This document shows positions 33,164 to 42,133 of a DNA stretch of 64,000 nt, piece after piece. The position numbers and the translations under genes are program-made. Numbering within the stretch: position 1 is the stretch's first letter; the number at the start of each line of letters is the position of its first letter. Source of the DNA: Cryobacterium arcticum (GTDB lineage: Bacteria > Actinomycetota > Actinomycetes > Actinomycetales > Microbacteriaceae); assembly GCF_001679725.1 (NCBI RefSeq), contig NZ_CP016282.1, positions 3,472,001 through 3,536,000 on the forward strand. Direction: 5' to 3'. The notes beneath the pieces were generated by a model. That model worked only from the letters and a program-made list of their open reading frames with translations, made no database searches and had not been told where the DNA came from.

Positions 33164-35165
33164 CCGGTTCGGGGATGCGGTGGCGGCGCGCGGCAGGCTG
33201 CGCCGACGCCTCCCGTGAAGCCGCGGGCACACGGCGGAGGATCGCGACGGCGAGCAGCGCGCCCAGGCCGAGCAGCAGCAGCAGCCCGCCCACCGCGGGC
33301 GCGCGGGACACGGGCCGTGTGAAAACGTCGGGTTGGCTGAAATCGTCCCTGACGAGAACCCGTACACCGAAGGGGATGCCCCGGTCGCTCTGCAAGATCG
33401 CCAGCTGATTCTTGATTTCGCGCAACACTCGGAGGGACTGGTCGGCGGCGGCTTCCGCCGTCGACGCCCGAGTGCTGATCCACACCAGCGGGCTGTTCCC
33501 GATGACCTCGGTGTAACGCTCGAGGCTGCCCTGCCCGGTGGCGACTGTGTAGTCCTCGACGCCGTCGTTGGACAATGCCGCCGCGACCGGGGCACTGTTC
33601 ATGATGAAGACGACAATGTCGCCCATGCCAGGCACGTCAGTCTTGCTGTCATACCTGTTTTGGCCGGTCGCGGTTGGAATACCCAACAGCAGGGATCCCT
33701 GGGCCTCGAACCCGCCGGTCGCCTGGCCGATCGCGATGCTACCGCCGCCCAGGCAGAGGGCGAGGGCGCCGGCCAGCGCGGCCCTCGTCCACCCGCGAAG
33801 CACACGGGTTCGATGCACCGGCCGGCCCGGCCGGCCGGCCGGGGTGTGCCGCAATCGCCAGGCGGCTGCGGCCGCGCCCAGGACCAACGACAGCGCACCC
33901 ATCGCCATCGGGAACCCGAAGACGTCGAAGGTGGCGCAGAGCACGGCGGCCGAGGTCAGGCTGGCCGCGAGCGCGTAGGCCTGCAGCCTGCGCTGTCGGT
34001 CGTTGGCCCGCAGTCCGGTCACCAGGCAGAGGGTGATGGCCGTGCCAAGCAGGCACACGAAGGCGATAAGCCCGATTACGCCCTGCTCCACCAGGATGCC
34101 GAGGAATTGGTTGTCAAGGGTGCGATACATGCTCGGCAAGAAGGTGAACGGTCCCCGGCCGACCCACGGTGACTGCACGAAGAAGGCCTCAACCGCCTCG
34201 TAGTCACGCACCCGGCCGTCGATGGACTGATCCTGTCCGGCATCGAGAAACAGTTCTCTGATCGTGCCGAGCAGTCCTGGCATCGCCAGGCGGAAGGCGA
34301 CCGCCACCACAGGCAGGACCAGCAACATCCACAGCCGCTGACGGTTGGTGGCGACGCAGACCGCGAAGACCACCCCGATGATCAGGCCCAGCATGCCCGA
34401 CCGGGACACCGTCAGCGGGATCGCGACTCCGATCAGGCCGAGCTGGGTCCACTGCCAGGCGCGCCGGCTGGTGGCGGTGAACGCCAAGTAGACCGCCAAC
34501 GGCAGGATGATGCCGAGGACGGCGGCGAATTCGATCGAGTGCAATGCCGTCGCGCTCACTCGTGGGAACCCCGAGCGGGAGTAGAGCGAACCTCCGGACT
34601 CATTCGCCACCAGGCCAGGCAGGTGCAGCAACTCGATGAAGTTGATACCCCAGATGAACTGGACGATGCCCAGGCAGGCAAGCAAGGCGCCCATCAACAC
34701 CAGCAGCCTGAGGAACGAAGCCAGCCTGGCGCGGCTGCGCATCGTATCGGCCACCAGGAGGATCACCCCAGCCCAGGACGCCAGCATGATCAGCCCGCGC
34801 ACGGCTGACGACACCTCGGCTGCGGTGATCGGGCGCAACATTCCTGCGACGAATGCCAGCACGGTGGCGACGCACACCGCGGCCAGCGCCCAGTGCACCG
34901 CGGTCGCCTGCAGAAGCCGGTTTTGCCTGGTGACCAGGCCGATGAGCCACAACAGCAGGAAGAGTACCCCCAGGATTGTCGCGGGGGTTCCGGCGGCACC
35001 GAGCGGCCCGATCACGTAGATCGAGGGCGAGCCGATAAGCACAATGACGTAGACCTGCAGAATGACCATAGGGTCATAGGAAATCCGGCTCGACGCCACG
35101 TGCGCCGGCGCCGGTTGCTGCGGCGGTGCGCTTCCGGACGGGCCGATCTGCAGGGTGTCGGTCAT
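33153..35165 (-). CDS. O-antigen polymerase/ligase (Wzy-like) fused to a Wzz-like C-terminal region
   Basis: 670 residues. About ten membrane helices occupy residues 35-440, with the large extracytoplasmic loop typical of O-antigen polymerase/ligase proteins (about 330-365, SIDGRVRDYEAVEAFFVQSPWVGRGPFTF, then LDNQFLGILVEQGVIGL). After an Arg-rich linker comes an additional helix near 460-478, an extracytoplasmic stretch of about 150 residues with helical character (SLRVLREIKNQLAILQSDRG), and a last helix near 632-652. That second half has the two-helix architecture of chain-length (Wzz) proteins. It overlaps the true Wzz-like gene upstream by 4 nt. It probably polymerises the repeat unit and senses length in one chain. 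Confidence 0.82.
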   Translation of the reverse strand: MTDTLQIGPSGSAPPQQPAPAHVASSRISYDPMVILQVYVIVLIGSPSIYVIGPLGAAGTPATILGVLFLLLWLIGLVTRQNRLLQATAVHWALAAVCVATVLAFVAGMLRPITAAEVSSAVRGLIMLASWAGVILLVADTMRSRARLASFLRLLVLMGALLACLGIVQFIWGINFIELLHLPGLVANESGGSLYSRSGFPRVSATALHSIEFAAVLGIILPLAVYLAFTATSRRAWQWTQLGLIGVAIPLTVSRSGMLGLIIGVVFAVCVATNRQRLWMLLVLPVVAVAFRLAMPGLLGTIRELFLDAGQDQSIDGRVRDYEAVEAFFVQSPWVGRGPFTFLPSMYRTLDNQFLGILVEQGVIGLIAFVCLLGTAITLCLVTGLRANDRQRRLQAYALAASLTSAAVLCATFDVFGFPMAMGALSLVLGAAAAAWRLRHTPAGRPGRPVHRTRVLRGWTRAALAGALALCLGGGSIAIGQATGGFEAQGSLLLGIPTATGQNRYDSKTDVPGMGDIVVFIMNSAPVAAALSNDGVEDYTVATGQGSLERYTEVIGNSPLVWISTRASTAEAAADQSLRVLREIKNQLAILQSDRGIPFGVRVLVRDDFSQPDVFTRPVSRAPAVGGLLLLLGLGALLAVAILRRVPAASREASAQPAARRHRIPEPARQ

Positions 35166-35947
35166 CTCTGCCGACGGGCTTCCGACGGTTCCGGTACCAG
35201 GATGAAGTCGTCCACCAGATCGTGCTCGTCGAGGTCAGGCACCGACGCCGTCTCCGTGTCACGGTCTGCCCCTGCGGTCGGCTCGGTGTCCGGTGTTGAA
35301 TCCCGCCGACGCCCGCGCGCTGGCCGGTTGCCGTCCCGCGGATGCACGCGGTGGCTCCGCCGCCGTTCGGCGAGCGCCATCACGAGGATGGTCAGGAGCA
35401 GCAGGCCGAGTGCCACTCCGACACCGTTGCGGATCGGCACCGCGTAGTTGAGTACCGCCTTCGGGTCGCGCGTCAACTGGGTGGCGGTGACCCACTGGTT
35501 CCGTGGCGCACCCGCACTCTCCTGCAGGGCATCGAGGCGCACACCTAGATCCTTGCCGAGGGAGTCCAGTGTCGCATAGGCGTTCGTGCGGCTGACGTCC
35601 TCGACCGTGATGGCGAGGAGGGGTGCAGAGAGGGAGGTGTCTCTGAACGTCGTGTACGTGAGTTGCGGCGCGTTGTCGGTGTAATGCTCGGTCGTGATCA
35701 CGTCAGACAAGGACACCGCGAGGATATCGACGGTTGTCGAGACCCCATTGCCCAGCTGCAGGAACGGGTTGCCGGCGGTGCCGTCTGCGCCCAGGACCGG
35801 TGAGAGGAAGAGGTAGCTGGATTGCACCTTGTAGCTCACGGGTGACATCACCCCCATGATCACCCCGCCGACCATGGCCACGAGCACGCCGGGGATGACG
35901 ATCCAGCGCCAACGGGTGAGCATCTGCCAGAGCTTTCTGAGCGTCAT
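35162..35947 (-). CDS. Wzz/capsule chain-length determinant-like protein
   Basis: 261 residues from ATG 35947 with an ideal AGGAGG 6 nt upstream. Two membrane helices (about 14-36 and 176-197) flank an extracytoplasmic domain (SPVSYKVQSSYLFLSPVLGADG ... TRDPKAVLNYAVPIRNG), the layout of polysaccharide co-polymerases. The cytoplasmic tail is Arg- then Asp/Glu-rich (200-261) and has no Walker motifs or Tyr cluster, so it is not a BY-kinase fusion. It should set polymer length together with the fused polymerase next to it. Overlaps both neighbours by 4 nt. Confidence 0.82.
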   Translation of the reverse strand: MTLRKLWQMLTRWRWIVIPGVLVAMVGGVIMGVMSPVSYKVQSSYLFLSPVLGADGTAGNPFLQLGNGVSTTVDILAVSLSDVITTEHYTDNAPQLTYTTFRDTSLSAPLLAITVEDVSRTNAYATLDSLGKDLGVRLDALQESAGAPRNQWVTATQLTRDPKAVLNYAVPIRNGVGVALGLLLLTILVMALAERRRSHRVHPRDGNRPARGRRRDSTPDTEPTAGADRDTETASVPDLDEHDLVDDFILVPEPSEARRQR

Positions 35948-37194
35948 AGTCTTCCTCCTGCTGTGTGTGGCGCGTTTGTTCGTGGTCTCCTGCACGCCCC
36001 CTCGATGGCCTGCAACACCGTCGCTTGGGCGGGAGCCCAGGACACCTCGGCGACGCTAGCGGCCAATGCGTCGGGGCCCGCGATCCGGTGGCTGGCCAGG
36101 GCAATCTCCAGTGCTTCCGCCACCGCGCGCGGGGTCGGACGCGTCCAGGCGATGTGTGGGTTGGACAGATCGGCGCGAGTGCCGGCGGAGTCGTTGACAA
36201 CCGGTGTCACCCCGGCGGCAAGCAGTTCGAAGGCGATGAGGGAGATGTTGGTAAACGACAGCGCGAGCCCGGCTCCACACCTGTTGTATAGCGTGTTGAG
36301 TTCGGTCGGGCTCATATGCCCGTGCACGACGGCGGGGAATGGCAACCGTCGCGCTGCCACCCCGAAGGTGTGGATCTGGACCGTCGGGTTGGCCTGGTGG
36401 AAGAGCTGCAACGCCATCAGACCGAGTTCGTAACCGCGTCTGGCCGTTCCGGGTTTGGCGTAGAAGATCACGGCGTCCCGTGACGCATGCTCGGTCACCG
36501 AATACCGCTCCCGGTCGCAGCCGAACTCCGCCACGATCGGCTCGGCGCCGAACCTGTCCTGCAGCTCGGCGGCCACCATCCTTCCGACCGTCAGGGGAAT
36601 GAACCCGAATCGGTAGGTGTCTTCCGCGAGTTCGTACGCGCTCCCGCGCGGGTAGAAGTAGGGTTCGAAGTCCTGTACAAGGTAGAAGCGGACCCCGGGC
36701 ACATCATTGCGGCCGGCCAGAATGTGCGCTGTCGGCCACGCTGTCGCGACGAAGGCATCCACGTTCTCGCCCGGGGTGCCCAGAGCGCCCACATCACGAA
36801 CCTCGGCCCGCACACGCGGCCACCAGGTCCGGATGAGCTCCTGGTACTGCTGGGCGGATCCGCCCTGGCCGTCATATAAATAAAGGATGCACCGGTGCCC
36901 AGCGGCTTCAACGGCCTCGACGAACCTGAAAATCGTCGTGTGCCCCCCGGAGGCCGGACCGGGCGCGGTGAGCACCCAGCCGACGGTGAGAGCCTCGCCC
37001 GGTGCCCGGGCCGTCCGGGCAGGTGGGATCCTGACGGTCGCGGAATCCACGACGTCGGCAGCCTGGAGGTACATCGGCTCGCTGTCGCCGCCCCAGCGTT
37101 TCGAGGCACGCCTGGCCAACCGTTCGGCGACACCTCCCCAGCCCTCCCGGCGCAGGACGGCGGACACTTTACGTGCGTTCTCTGCTGCAGTCAT
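35944..37194 (-). CDS. Glycosyltransferase, WsaF-like GT4
   Basis: 416 residues from ATG 37194. A helical N-terminus (1-60) precedes the GT-B fold. The acceptor domain has the WsaF-type motif PGPASGGHTTIFRFVEAVEAAGHRCILYLYD and FYLVQDFEPYFYPRGS. The donor domain has VIFYAKPGTARRGYELGLMALQLF, HGHMSPTELNTLYNRCGAGLALSFTNISLIAFELLAAGVTPVVND. The family member WsaF is a rhamnosyltransferase for S-layer glycan in Geobacillus. A rhamnosyl role here is therefore possible but not proven. No rml genes are in the window. Confidence 0.86.
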   Translation of the reverse strand: MTAAENARKVSAVLRREGWGGVAERLARRASKRWGGDSEPMYLQAADVVDSATVRIPPARTARAPGEALTVGWVLTAPGPASGGHTTIFRFVEAVEAAGHRCILYLYDGQGGSAQQYQELIRTWWPRVRAEVRDVGALGTPGENVDAFVATAWPTAHILAGRNDVPGVRFYLVQDFEPYFYPRGSAYELAEDTYRFGFIPLTVGRMVAAELQDRFGAEPIVAEFGCDRERYSVTEHASRDAVIFYAKPGTARRGYELGLMALQLFHQANPTVQIHTFGVAARRLPFPAVVHGHMSPTELNTLYNRCGAGLALSFTNISLIAFELLAAGVTPVVNDSAGTRADLSNPHIAWTRPTPRAVAEALEIALASHRIAGPDALAASVAEVSWAPAQATVLQAIEGACRRPRTNAPHTAGGRL

Positions 37195-37201
37195 GATTCC
37201 C

Positions 37202-38338
37202 TCACAGTCCAGTCGACCGCCAGCGCAAGCTGCGGATCTCTCGCGTTCCCCGGTACGCGACCGCGCGGGTGAATAGGTACGGCGACCACTTCGCCCGGTG
37301 GCCGAGTCTCTGCGCACGGCGCAACACCGGCAGGTGTTCGATCGACGCGGGCGGGACGTCGAGCTCAGCCGCAAAACCGAGGAGCAGTTCGGTCTGTGTC
37401 TCGTTTCCATGGCCGGCGGAATACGATTGCGCGGCGCGGGCGACGGCCTCATTGGCCAATGCAGTGTGTGCTGTCCGGAGGAGCGATTCGGCCCGTGGAC
37501 GATCCTCGGCCTCGGCTGGCGGTTCGAAGAGCAGATCGAACGCGGCGGCTCGTTCCCGCAGGTCAGTGAGGACATCGACCTCGCGGGCGGACAGGCTGTC
37601 GGCGTGTTCACGATGCCAGGCCTGGTCCGCACCGTTGATCCAGGCGACATCGGCATGCCAGGCAAGCCGGAACCACATTTCCATATCGTGGGTATGCGCC
37701 AGGGCACGCTGCCCGCCCACCGCGTGTACCAGGCTCATCCGCATCAACACTTCAGGCGAGGTGATGCAGTTCACTCCGAGCCGACAGCGCAGCTCAAGCC
37801 AGTTTCGACCTGGCCAAACGGTCCACGACGCCGCAGTGCGCCGATGGCGCACCGGCACCGGGCCCGAAAAGTGCACCGGATGCCCGTACACGAATCCGAC
37901 GCCGGGGTACGCCTCCGCAACGGCGGTCGACCTCCCGAGGGATCCGGGGGTGAGCAGATCGTCAGCGTCCAGCCGAACCAGGTACTCGCCCGTAGCAGCG
38001 GCGAGTCCCTCGTTGAAGGTCGCGACCGGTCCACCGTTGAGTGAGCGGGTGATGACCCTGACTCGGGAATCGGAGCTCGCCAAGCGAGTGGCGATCGAGA
38101 CGGAGTCGTCGGTGGATGCGTCGTCGACGATGATCACCTCGGTGCGCACTCCGGCCTGGGACAGGACACTCTGCACTGCCGTGGCCAGGTAATGCCCGTA
38201 GTTGTAGTTCGGGATCACGACGCTCACCAGCGGTGCGCGTCGCGGGACCTGGGGCAGGGCACGCCCTGACCGCACGGCACTCGCCCGCAACCGGAAGCCC
38301 GGTTCCGTCCTACTCCTGGCCGACCGCATCACGCTCAT
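37202..38338 (-). CDS. Glycosyltransferase family 2
   Basis: 378 residues. The GT-A fold starts near residue 37: PLVSVVIPNYNYGHYLATAVQSVL, then EVIIVDDASTDDSV and LVRLDADDLLTPGSL with the DxD metal site. Residues 190-260 keep HTHDMEMWFRLAW, where the catalytic-base region normally lies. An Arg-rich N-terminus of 35 residues precedes the catalytic domain and a helical tail follows. No membrane helices, so it is a cytosolic enzyme working on a lipid-linked acceptor. The ATG overlaps the aminotransferase stop, and the WsaF-like gene starts 7 nt after its stop. Confidence 0.9.
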   Translation of the reverse strand: MSVMRSARSRTEPGFRLRASAVRSGRALPQVPRRAPLVSVVIPNYNYGHYLATAVQSVLSQAGVRTEVIIVDDASTDDSVSIATRLASSDSRVRVITRSLNGGPVATFNEGLAAATGEYLVRLDADDLLTPGSLGRSTAVAEAYPGVGFVYGHPVHFSGPVPVRHRRTAASWTVWPGRNWLELRCRLGVNCITSPEVLMRMSLVHAVGGQRALAHTHDMEMWFRLAWHADVAWINGADQAWHREHADSLSAREVDVLTDLRERAAAFDLLFEPPAEAEDRPRAESLLRTAHTALANEAVARAAQSYSAGHGNETQTELLLGFAAELDVPPASIEHLPVLRRAQRLGHRAKWSPYLFTRAVAYRGTREIRSLRWRSTGL

Positions 38339-39447
38339 GCCTCGATCGCCCGCCGCAACTCGTCCACGATGTGTTCCTGCTGGCCGCGGGATATGCCGGG
38401 GTAGATCGGCAGGGACATGATCTCGCCCGCGAGACTCTCGGCGACGGGAAACTCGCCGATGCCCTGCCCCAGGAAGGCGAAGGCGGGCAGGAGGTGGACC
38501 GGCGCCGGATAGTGGACGGACGCCCCGATGCCGACGGCGTTCAACCGGTTCACGACCAGATCACGGCGCGGCACCCGGATGACGTAGAGGTGGAACACGT
38601 GCTCGTTGCCCGCGACCACGCGGGGTGCCCGAACGTCGGGAAGGTCGGCTACGAGATCGTCGTAGACCGCGGCCGCGTCCCTCCGCCACTGGTTCCAGCC
38701 GTCGAGTCGGGCCAGTTTTGCCCGGAGCACCACGGCTTGCAGCCCATCGAGCCGGGAGTTGACGCCGATCAGGTTGTGCTCATAGCGGCGGACACCGCCG
38801 TGATTGCGCATCATGCGCACTCGTTCGGCCAGTTCGGCGGAGTCGGTCATGACGGCGCCGGCGTCGCCGTAGGCACCGAGGTTCTTCCCAGGGTAGAAAC
38901 TCGTGCCGGCGATATCACCCAGGGAACCCGCCCGGCTGCCGTGACGCAGAGCTCCCTGTGATTGCGCGGCGTCTTCGACCAGCAGGACATCGTTCCCCGC
39001 CAGGTCCCGAAGGGTCTCCATCGGCGCGGCTTGTCCGTAGAGGTGCACCCCGATGATGGCTCGCACCCGTGGGCCGAGGGCAGCAGCGGTGGCGGCGGGG
39101 TCGATCAGGAAATTCTCGTCACAATCGACCAGGCGCAGGGAGGCGCCGGAGCGGAGCACCGCTTCGGCGGTGGCGACGTAGGTGTTGACAGGAACGATGA
39201 CGTCGTCGCCGGGACCGATGCGGCCGGCTCGGAGCGCCAGCTCCAGGGCGTCGGTGCCGTTTCCCACGCCGACGACGTGCCCGATCCCACAGTAGGCAGA
39301 GAATTCGGCTTCAAAGGCATCCACCTCCGGGCCAAGGATATAGGCGCCGCTCGCCAGCACCCGATCGAAGCCGTCCCGGACCTCGTCTTCGATCGCTGCG
39401 TGCTGCAGCTGGAGGTCGACCAATGGGATCTTGGTGATTTCGGTCAT
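38335..39447 (-). CDS. DegT/DnrJ/EryC1/StrS aminotransferase (sugar C3/C4)
   Basis: 370 residues, the normal size. A PLP enzyme that transfers an amino group from glutamate to a keto-sugar nucleotide. The PLP lysine is Lys188 in GTSFYPGKNLGAYGDAG; VVGVGNGTDALELALRAGRIGPGDDVIVP and LLVEDAAQSQGA are the family signatures. The Asp/Gln pair before the lysine is intact. The sequence looks like the WlbC/WbpE and FdtB group that makes 3-amino sugars, matching the WbpD-like acetyltransferase at 24272 and the dehydrogenase at 49147. Start overlaps the Wzx stop by 4 nt. Confidence 0.9.
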   Translation of the reverse strand: MTEITKIPLVDLQLQHAAIEDEVRDGFDRVLASGAYILGPEVDAFEAEFSAYCGIGHVVGVGNGTDALELALRAGRIGPGDDVIVPVNTYVATAEAVLRSGASLRLVDCDENFLIDPAATAAALGPRVRAIIGVHLYGQAAPMETLRDLAGNDVLLVEDAAQSQGALRHGSRAGSLGDIAGTSFYPGKNLGAYGDAGAVMTDSAELAERVRMMRNHGGVRRYEHNLIGVNSRLDGLQAVVLRAKLARLDGWNQWRRDAAAVYDDLVADLPDVRAPRVVAGNEHVFHLYVIRVPRRDLVVNRLNAVGIGASVHYPAPVHLLPAFAFLGQGIGEFPVAESLAGEIMSLPIYPGISRGQQEHIVDELRRAIEA

Positions 39448-40913
39448 GAGTTTCTCTCTTCCACGGGCGAGTTCGGTGTAGCGATGGGGTCAGGAGCGGG
39501 CGTGGGCGTGCGCGCGGGGATGCGGGCCCGGACCCACCTGAAGATGAGGAGGAGGTAGACGGCACCGCCGGCCAATCCTCCGCCGATGAGCGCCGGCAGG
39601 TCGTTCGGGAGGAGCAGGGTTGCGCCCAGGACGGTCAGCGCTGCCGGAATCATGGCCGCGACAGGCTGCCAGCCGAGTTTCAGCACCAGCCGGACATCGG
39701 CGCCGGAGCGCCGGGCTGCGATGAGGTAGGCGGGCAGCACGATCACCAGGCTGACGGCGAGGTGCGCCCAGGCGGCGCCCTCGATGCCCCACCGCAGGGT
39801 GCCGAAGATGGTCGCGGGCACCAGCACGACGAACCAGAGCACTTGAATGGCCAGCACCTCCCGGGAGGCGCCCCTGGACAGGAGGTAGGACACGATGAGG
39901 TCGAAAATCGCCCGGACGGCACCGAACAACCCGAGAGCCGCGAGCACCGGCGCTGCGGCGGCCCACTTGTCGCCGTAGACGACCGCGATGAGGGGGCCGC
40001 TGAGGAGCGCGAGGAACGCGCCGGCCGGTACCGCCACCGCCCACGTGAGCGAGGTCGCGGTGGCCAACGAGGGATCGTTTCGGGCCACGACGGTTCGGGA
40101 GAATGTGGGTAGTGCGACCGACCGTACGATTTGCCCGAGTGCGGTCATTGGCCAGCTGGAAATGTTGAAGGCCAGGAAATAGAACCCCAGCGCGACGGGA
40201 CCGCTGATTCGGGAGATGACGACGTTGTCGATGTTGAGCAGCGCCCAGGACAGCAGGTTGGCCGCAGCGATCGGGAGACCGAAGGCGAGGACGGGACGCA
40301 CGACAGCCCGATCGATGCCGTATCTGGGGCGTTCGCCGGAGAGCGCGAACTGGAGGATCAGGGTGACCGATTGGGCGGCGACCCGTCCGACGGCCAGAGC
40401 CATCACGCCCCACCCCGCCCACAGGAGCAGCAGGGTGATGGTGGTCCCCACCACGAAGTCGATCGCCGCGATCAGGAACAGCCGCTTCTGTTGGAAGCGC
40501 CGCTGGAGCATGGAGTACGGAACGAGGCCGGCACCGCCGAGGAGGAGTGTGAAGGAGAGGACGACGATAACGTTCCCGGCGGCCGGGCTGCGCAGGAGCG
40601 AGGCCACGGAGTGGGCGGACAAGGCCATCCCTGCGGTCATGACCGCGCCGGCGGCGAGACCGAAGGTGGCGACCGTCGGGGCGATCCGTTTGGGGTCGGG
40701 GGTGCGGATCAGGTCCGCGCTCAGGCCGAGGTCGGCGAGGGTGATCAGGACCGCCTGCACAGTGAGCGCCACCGCGAAAACGCCGAACTGTTCCGGGGTC
40801 AGCAGCCGGGCGAGAACGATACCGACGGCGAAGGTGCCCACCCTGAGGATGAGGGTGCTGATCGTGCTCCAACCCAGCGCGCCGCGCACCTGGGCCGATT
40901 CGACGGGGGTCAT
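39444..40913 (-). CDS. Wzx-type lipid-linked oligosaccharide flippase
   Basis: 489 residues with about 12-14 membrane helices and a short Pro/Thr-rich tail. The start GWSTISTLILRVGTFAVGIVLARLLTPEQFGVFAVALTVQAVL is the typical polysaccharide-export (MVF/Wzx, MOP superfamily) beginning, and SYLLSRGASREVLAIQVLW and ALNIDNVVISRISGPVALGFYFLAF are typical mid segments. It should flip the undecaprenyl-linked repeat unit across the membrane for the Wzy polymerase encoded four genes downstream. The presence of Wzx and Wzy together with an initiating transferase defines the pathway type. Confidence 0.92.
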   Translation of the reverse strand: MTPVESAQVRGALGWSTISTLILRVGTFAVGIVLARLLTPEQFGVFAVALTVQAVLITLADLGLSADLIRTPDPKRIAPTVATFGLAAGAVMTAGMALSAHSVASLLRSPAAGNVIVVLSFTLLLGGAGLVPYSMLQRRFQQKRLFLIAAIDFVVGTTITLLLLWAGWGVMALAVGRVAAQSVTLILQFALSGERPRYGIDRAVVRPVLAFGLPIAAANLLSWALLNIDNVVISRISGPVALGFYFLAFNISSWPMTALGQIVRSVALPTFSRTVVARNDPSLATATSLTWAVAVPAGAFLALLSGPLIAVVYGDKWAAAAPVLAALGLFGAVRAIFDLIVSYLLSRGASREVLAIQVLWFVVLVPATIFGTLRWGIEGAAWAHLAVSLVIVLPAYLIAARRSGADVRLVLKLGWQPVAAMIPAALTVLGATLLLPNDLPALIGGGLAGGAVYLLLIFRWVRARIPARTPTPAPDPIATPNSPVEERNS

Positions 40914-42133
40914 CGGGCGGCCCCGTTCGCGGTGACGGGGATTCGCCCCGCTCGGGTAGCGAACGCGGCGGCACGGTGGCGCGCCATGGCGAACTTGAAG
41001 CGTGCAAGCCGGATTCCGGCGCTGGCCAGGCCCCGGTGGGAAGCCGCGCGGGAGCCGGGTTCGGCCAGCGCCACGTTGTAGACCTCGACGAGGTCCCTGC
41101 TGGCCCTGGCCAGGCTGAACCGGTCGACCACCAGGTCGCGGCCGAAGGTACCGAGTTCCCGACGCCGGCGTGCATCACGAAGCAGGGGGTGCAGTATCCC
41201 CAGTAGGGTGGCCGCGCCCGCTCCGCCATGGCCGTACCAGCCCTCGTCGAGGAACCTCTGCAGTGTCGACGGTTCGGCGAGGCACCAGAATCCCGCTGCG
41301 CCCTGCACGATGAGCGGCTTGGCGAACGCCATGCCCTTGAGCGCCGAACTGCCCATTCCGAGCACCACGTCCGCTGCGGCGTAGGCATCCCGCGGGTCGA
41401 GCAGTCCGCCCGTGACGGTGACGACCTCTCGCCCGTGGCGCCGGTTGACTACATCGGAGTGCGCCCGCACATCGGGAAGTTCGGCTCCGTCGCCCACAAT
41501 GAGGAGCCGCACGGGCCGTTCGGTGGCCAGCTCGTCGACCGCGGCGATCGCCGTGTGCACGCCCTTGACCTTCTCAAGGTCGGTGACGATCCGGCCGACC
41601 ACAGTGAGCACCAGGTCATCGGGCCGGAAGCCGAACCGGCGCCTGGCGGCGGCCACGTCACCGGGGGCGTTCCGTGTCGTGTCCACCGGCGGTTCGATCA
41701 GGCTCACCCGTGCGAACCGGCGGGCCTGTTGCTCGGCCAGCTCCGCGGTCCCAACGACGAGGGGGCAGTGCCGCGGCAGGAAATCCGGCACCGACATCGA
41801 CAGTACCGTGGCGACAAGGGGGACCCCGAGTCGGCGATGCGGACCGAATGCGAGGTCAATGGTCGGGCCCCACTCGTAGCCGTGGACGAGGTCCACTCGG
41901 CGGCTGCGCACCAGCGCGGTCAGGGCAGAGATGTTCCGGCGCGATGGCCATCGCTGATCGTCAGGCGCGACCGTGTAATGGAGGCCGAGGTCATCGACCA
42001 TGGTGACGAGTGGACCCTCGGGTCCGAACATCGATACGTCGTGCCCGAGATCGGCCACGCCGCGGGCAAGCTCCACCGCGTTGGTCTGACTGCCGCCGAC
42101 CTCCATGCGGGCCGGGGACACCAGGATCCTCAC
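40910..42133 (-). CDS. Glycosyltransferase family 4
   Basis: 407 residues from a GTG at 42133 that overlaps the upstream acetyltransferase stop (GTGA). The acceptor domain begins RILVSPARMEVGGSQTNAVELARGVADLGHDVSMFG, the classical GT4 Gly-rich loop. The donor domain has LVLTVVGRIVTDLEKVKGVHTAIAAVDEL and AYAAADVVLGMGSSALKGMAFAKPLIVQG, where the usual E-x7-E is replaced by a SALKGMAF version seen in other EPS GTs. The frame continues open to 42328 but that part belongs to the upstream gene. Cytosolic repeat-unit assembly enzyme of unknown linkage. Confidence 0.88.
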   Translation of the reverse strand: MRILVSPARMEVGGSQTNAVELARGVADLGHDVSMFGPEGPLVTMVDDLGLHYTVAPDDQRWPSRRNISALTALVRSRRVDLVHGYEWGPTIDLAFGPHRRLGVPLVATVLSMSVPDFLPRHCPLVVGTAELAEQQARRFARVSLIEPPVDTTRNAPGDVAAARRRFGFRPDDLVLTVVGRIVTDLEKVKGVHTAIAAVDELATERPVRLLIVGDGAELPDVRAHSDVVNRRHGREVVTVTGGLLDPRDAYAAADVVLGMGSSALKGMAFAKPLIVQGAAGFWCLAEPSTLQRFLDEGWYGHGGAGAATLLGILHPLLRDARRRRELGTFGRDLVVDRFSLARASRDLVEVYNVALAEPGSRAASHRGLASAGIRLARFKFAMARHRAAAFATRAGRIPVTANGAAR

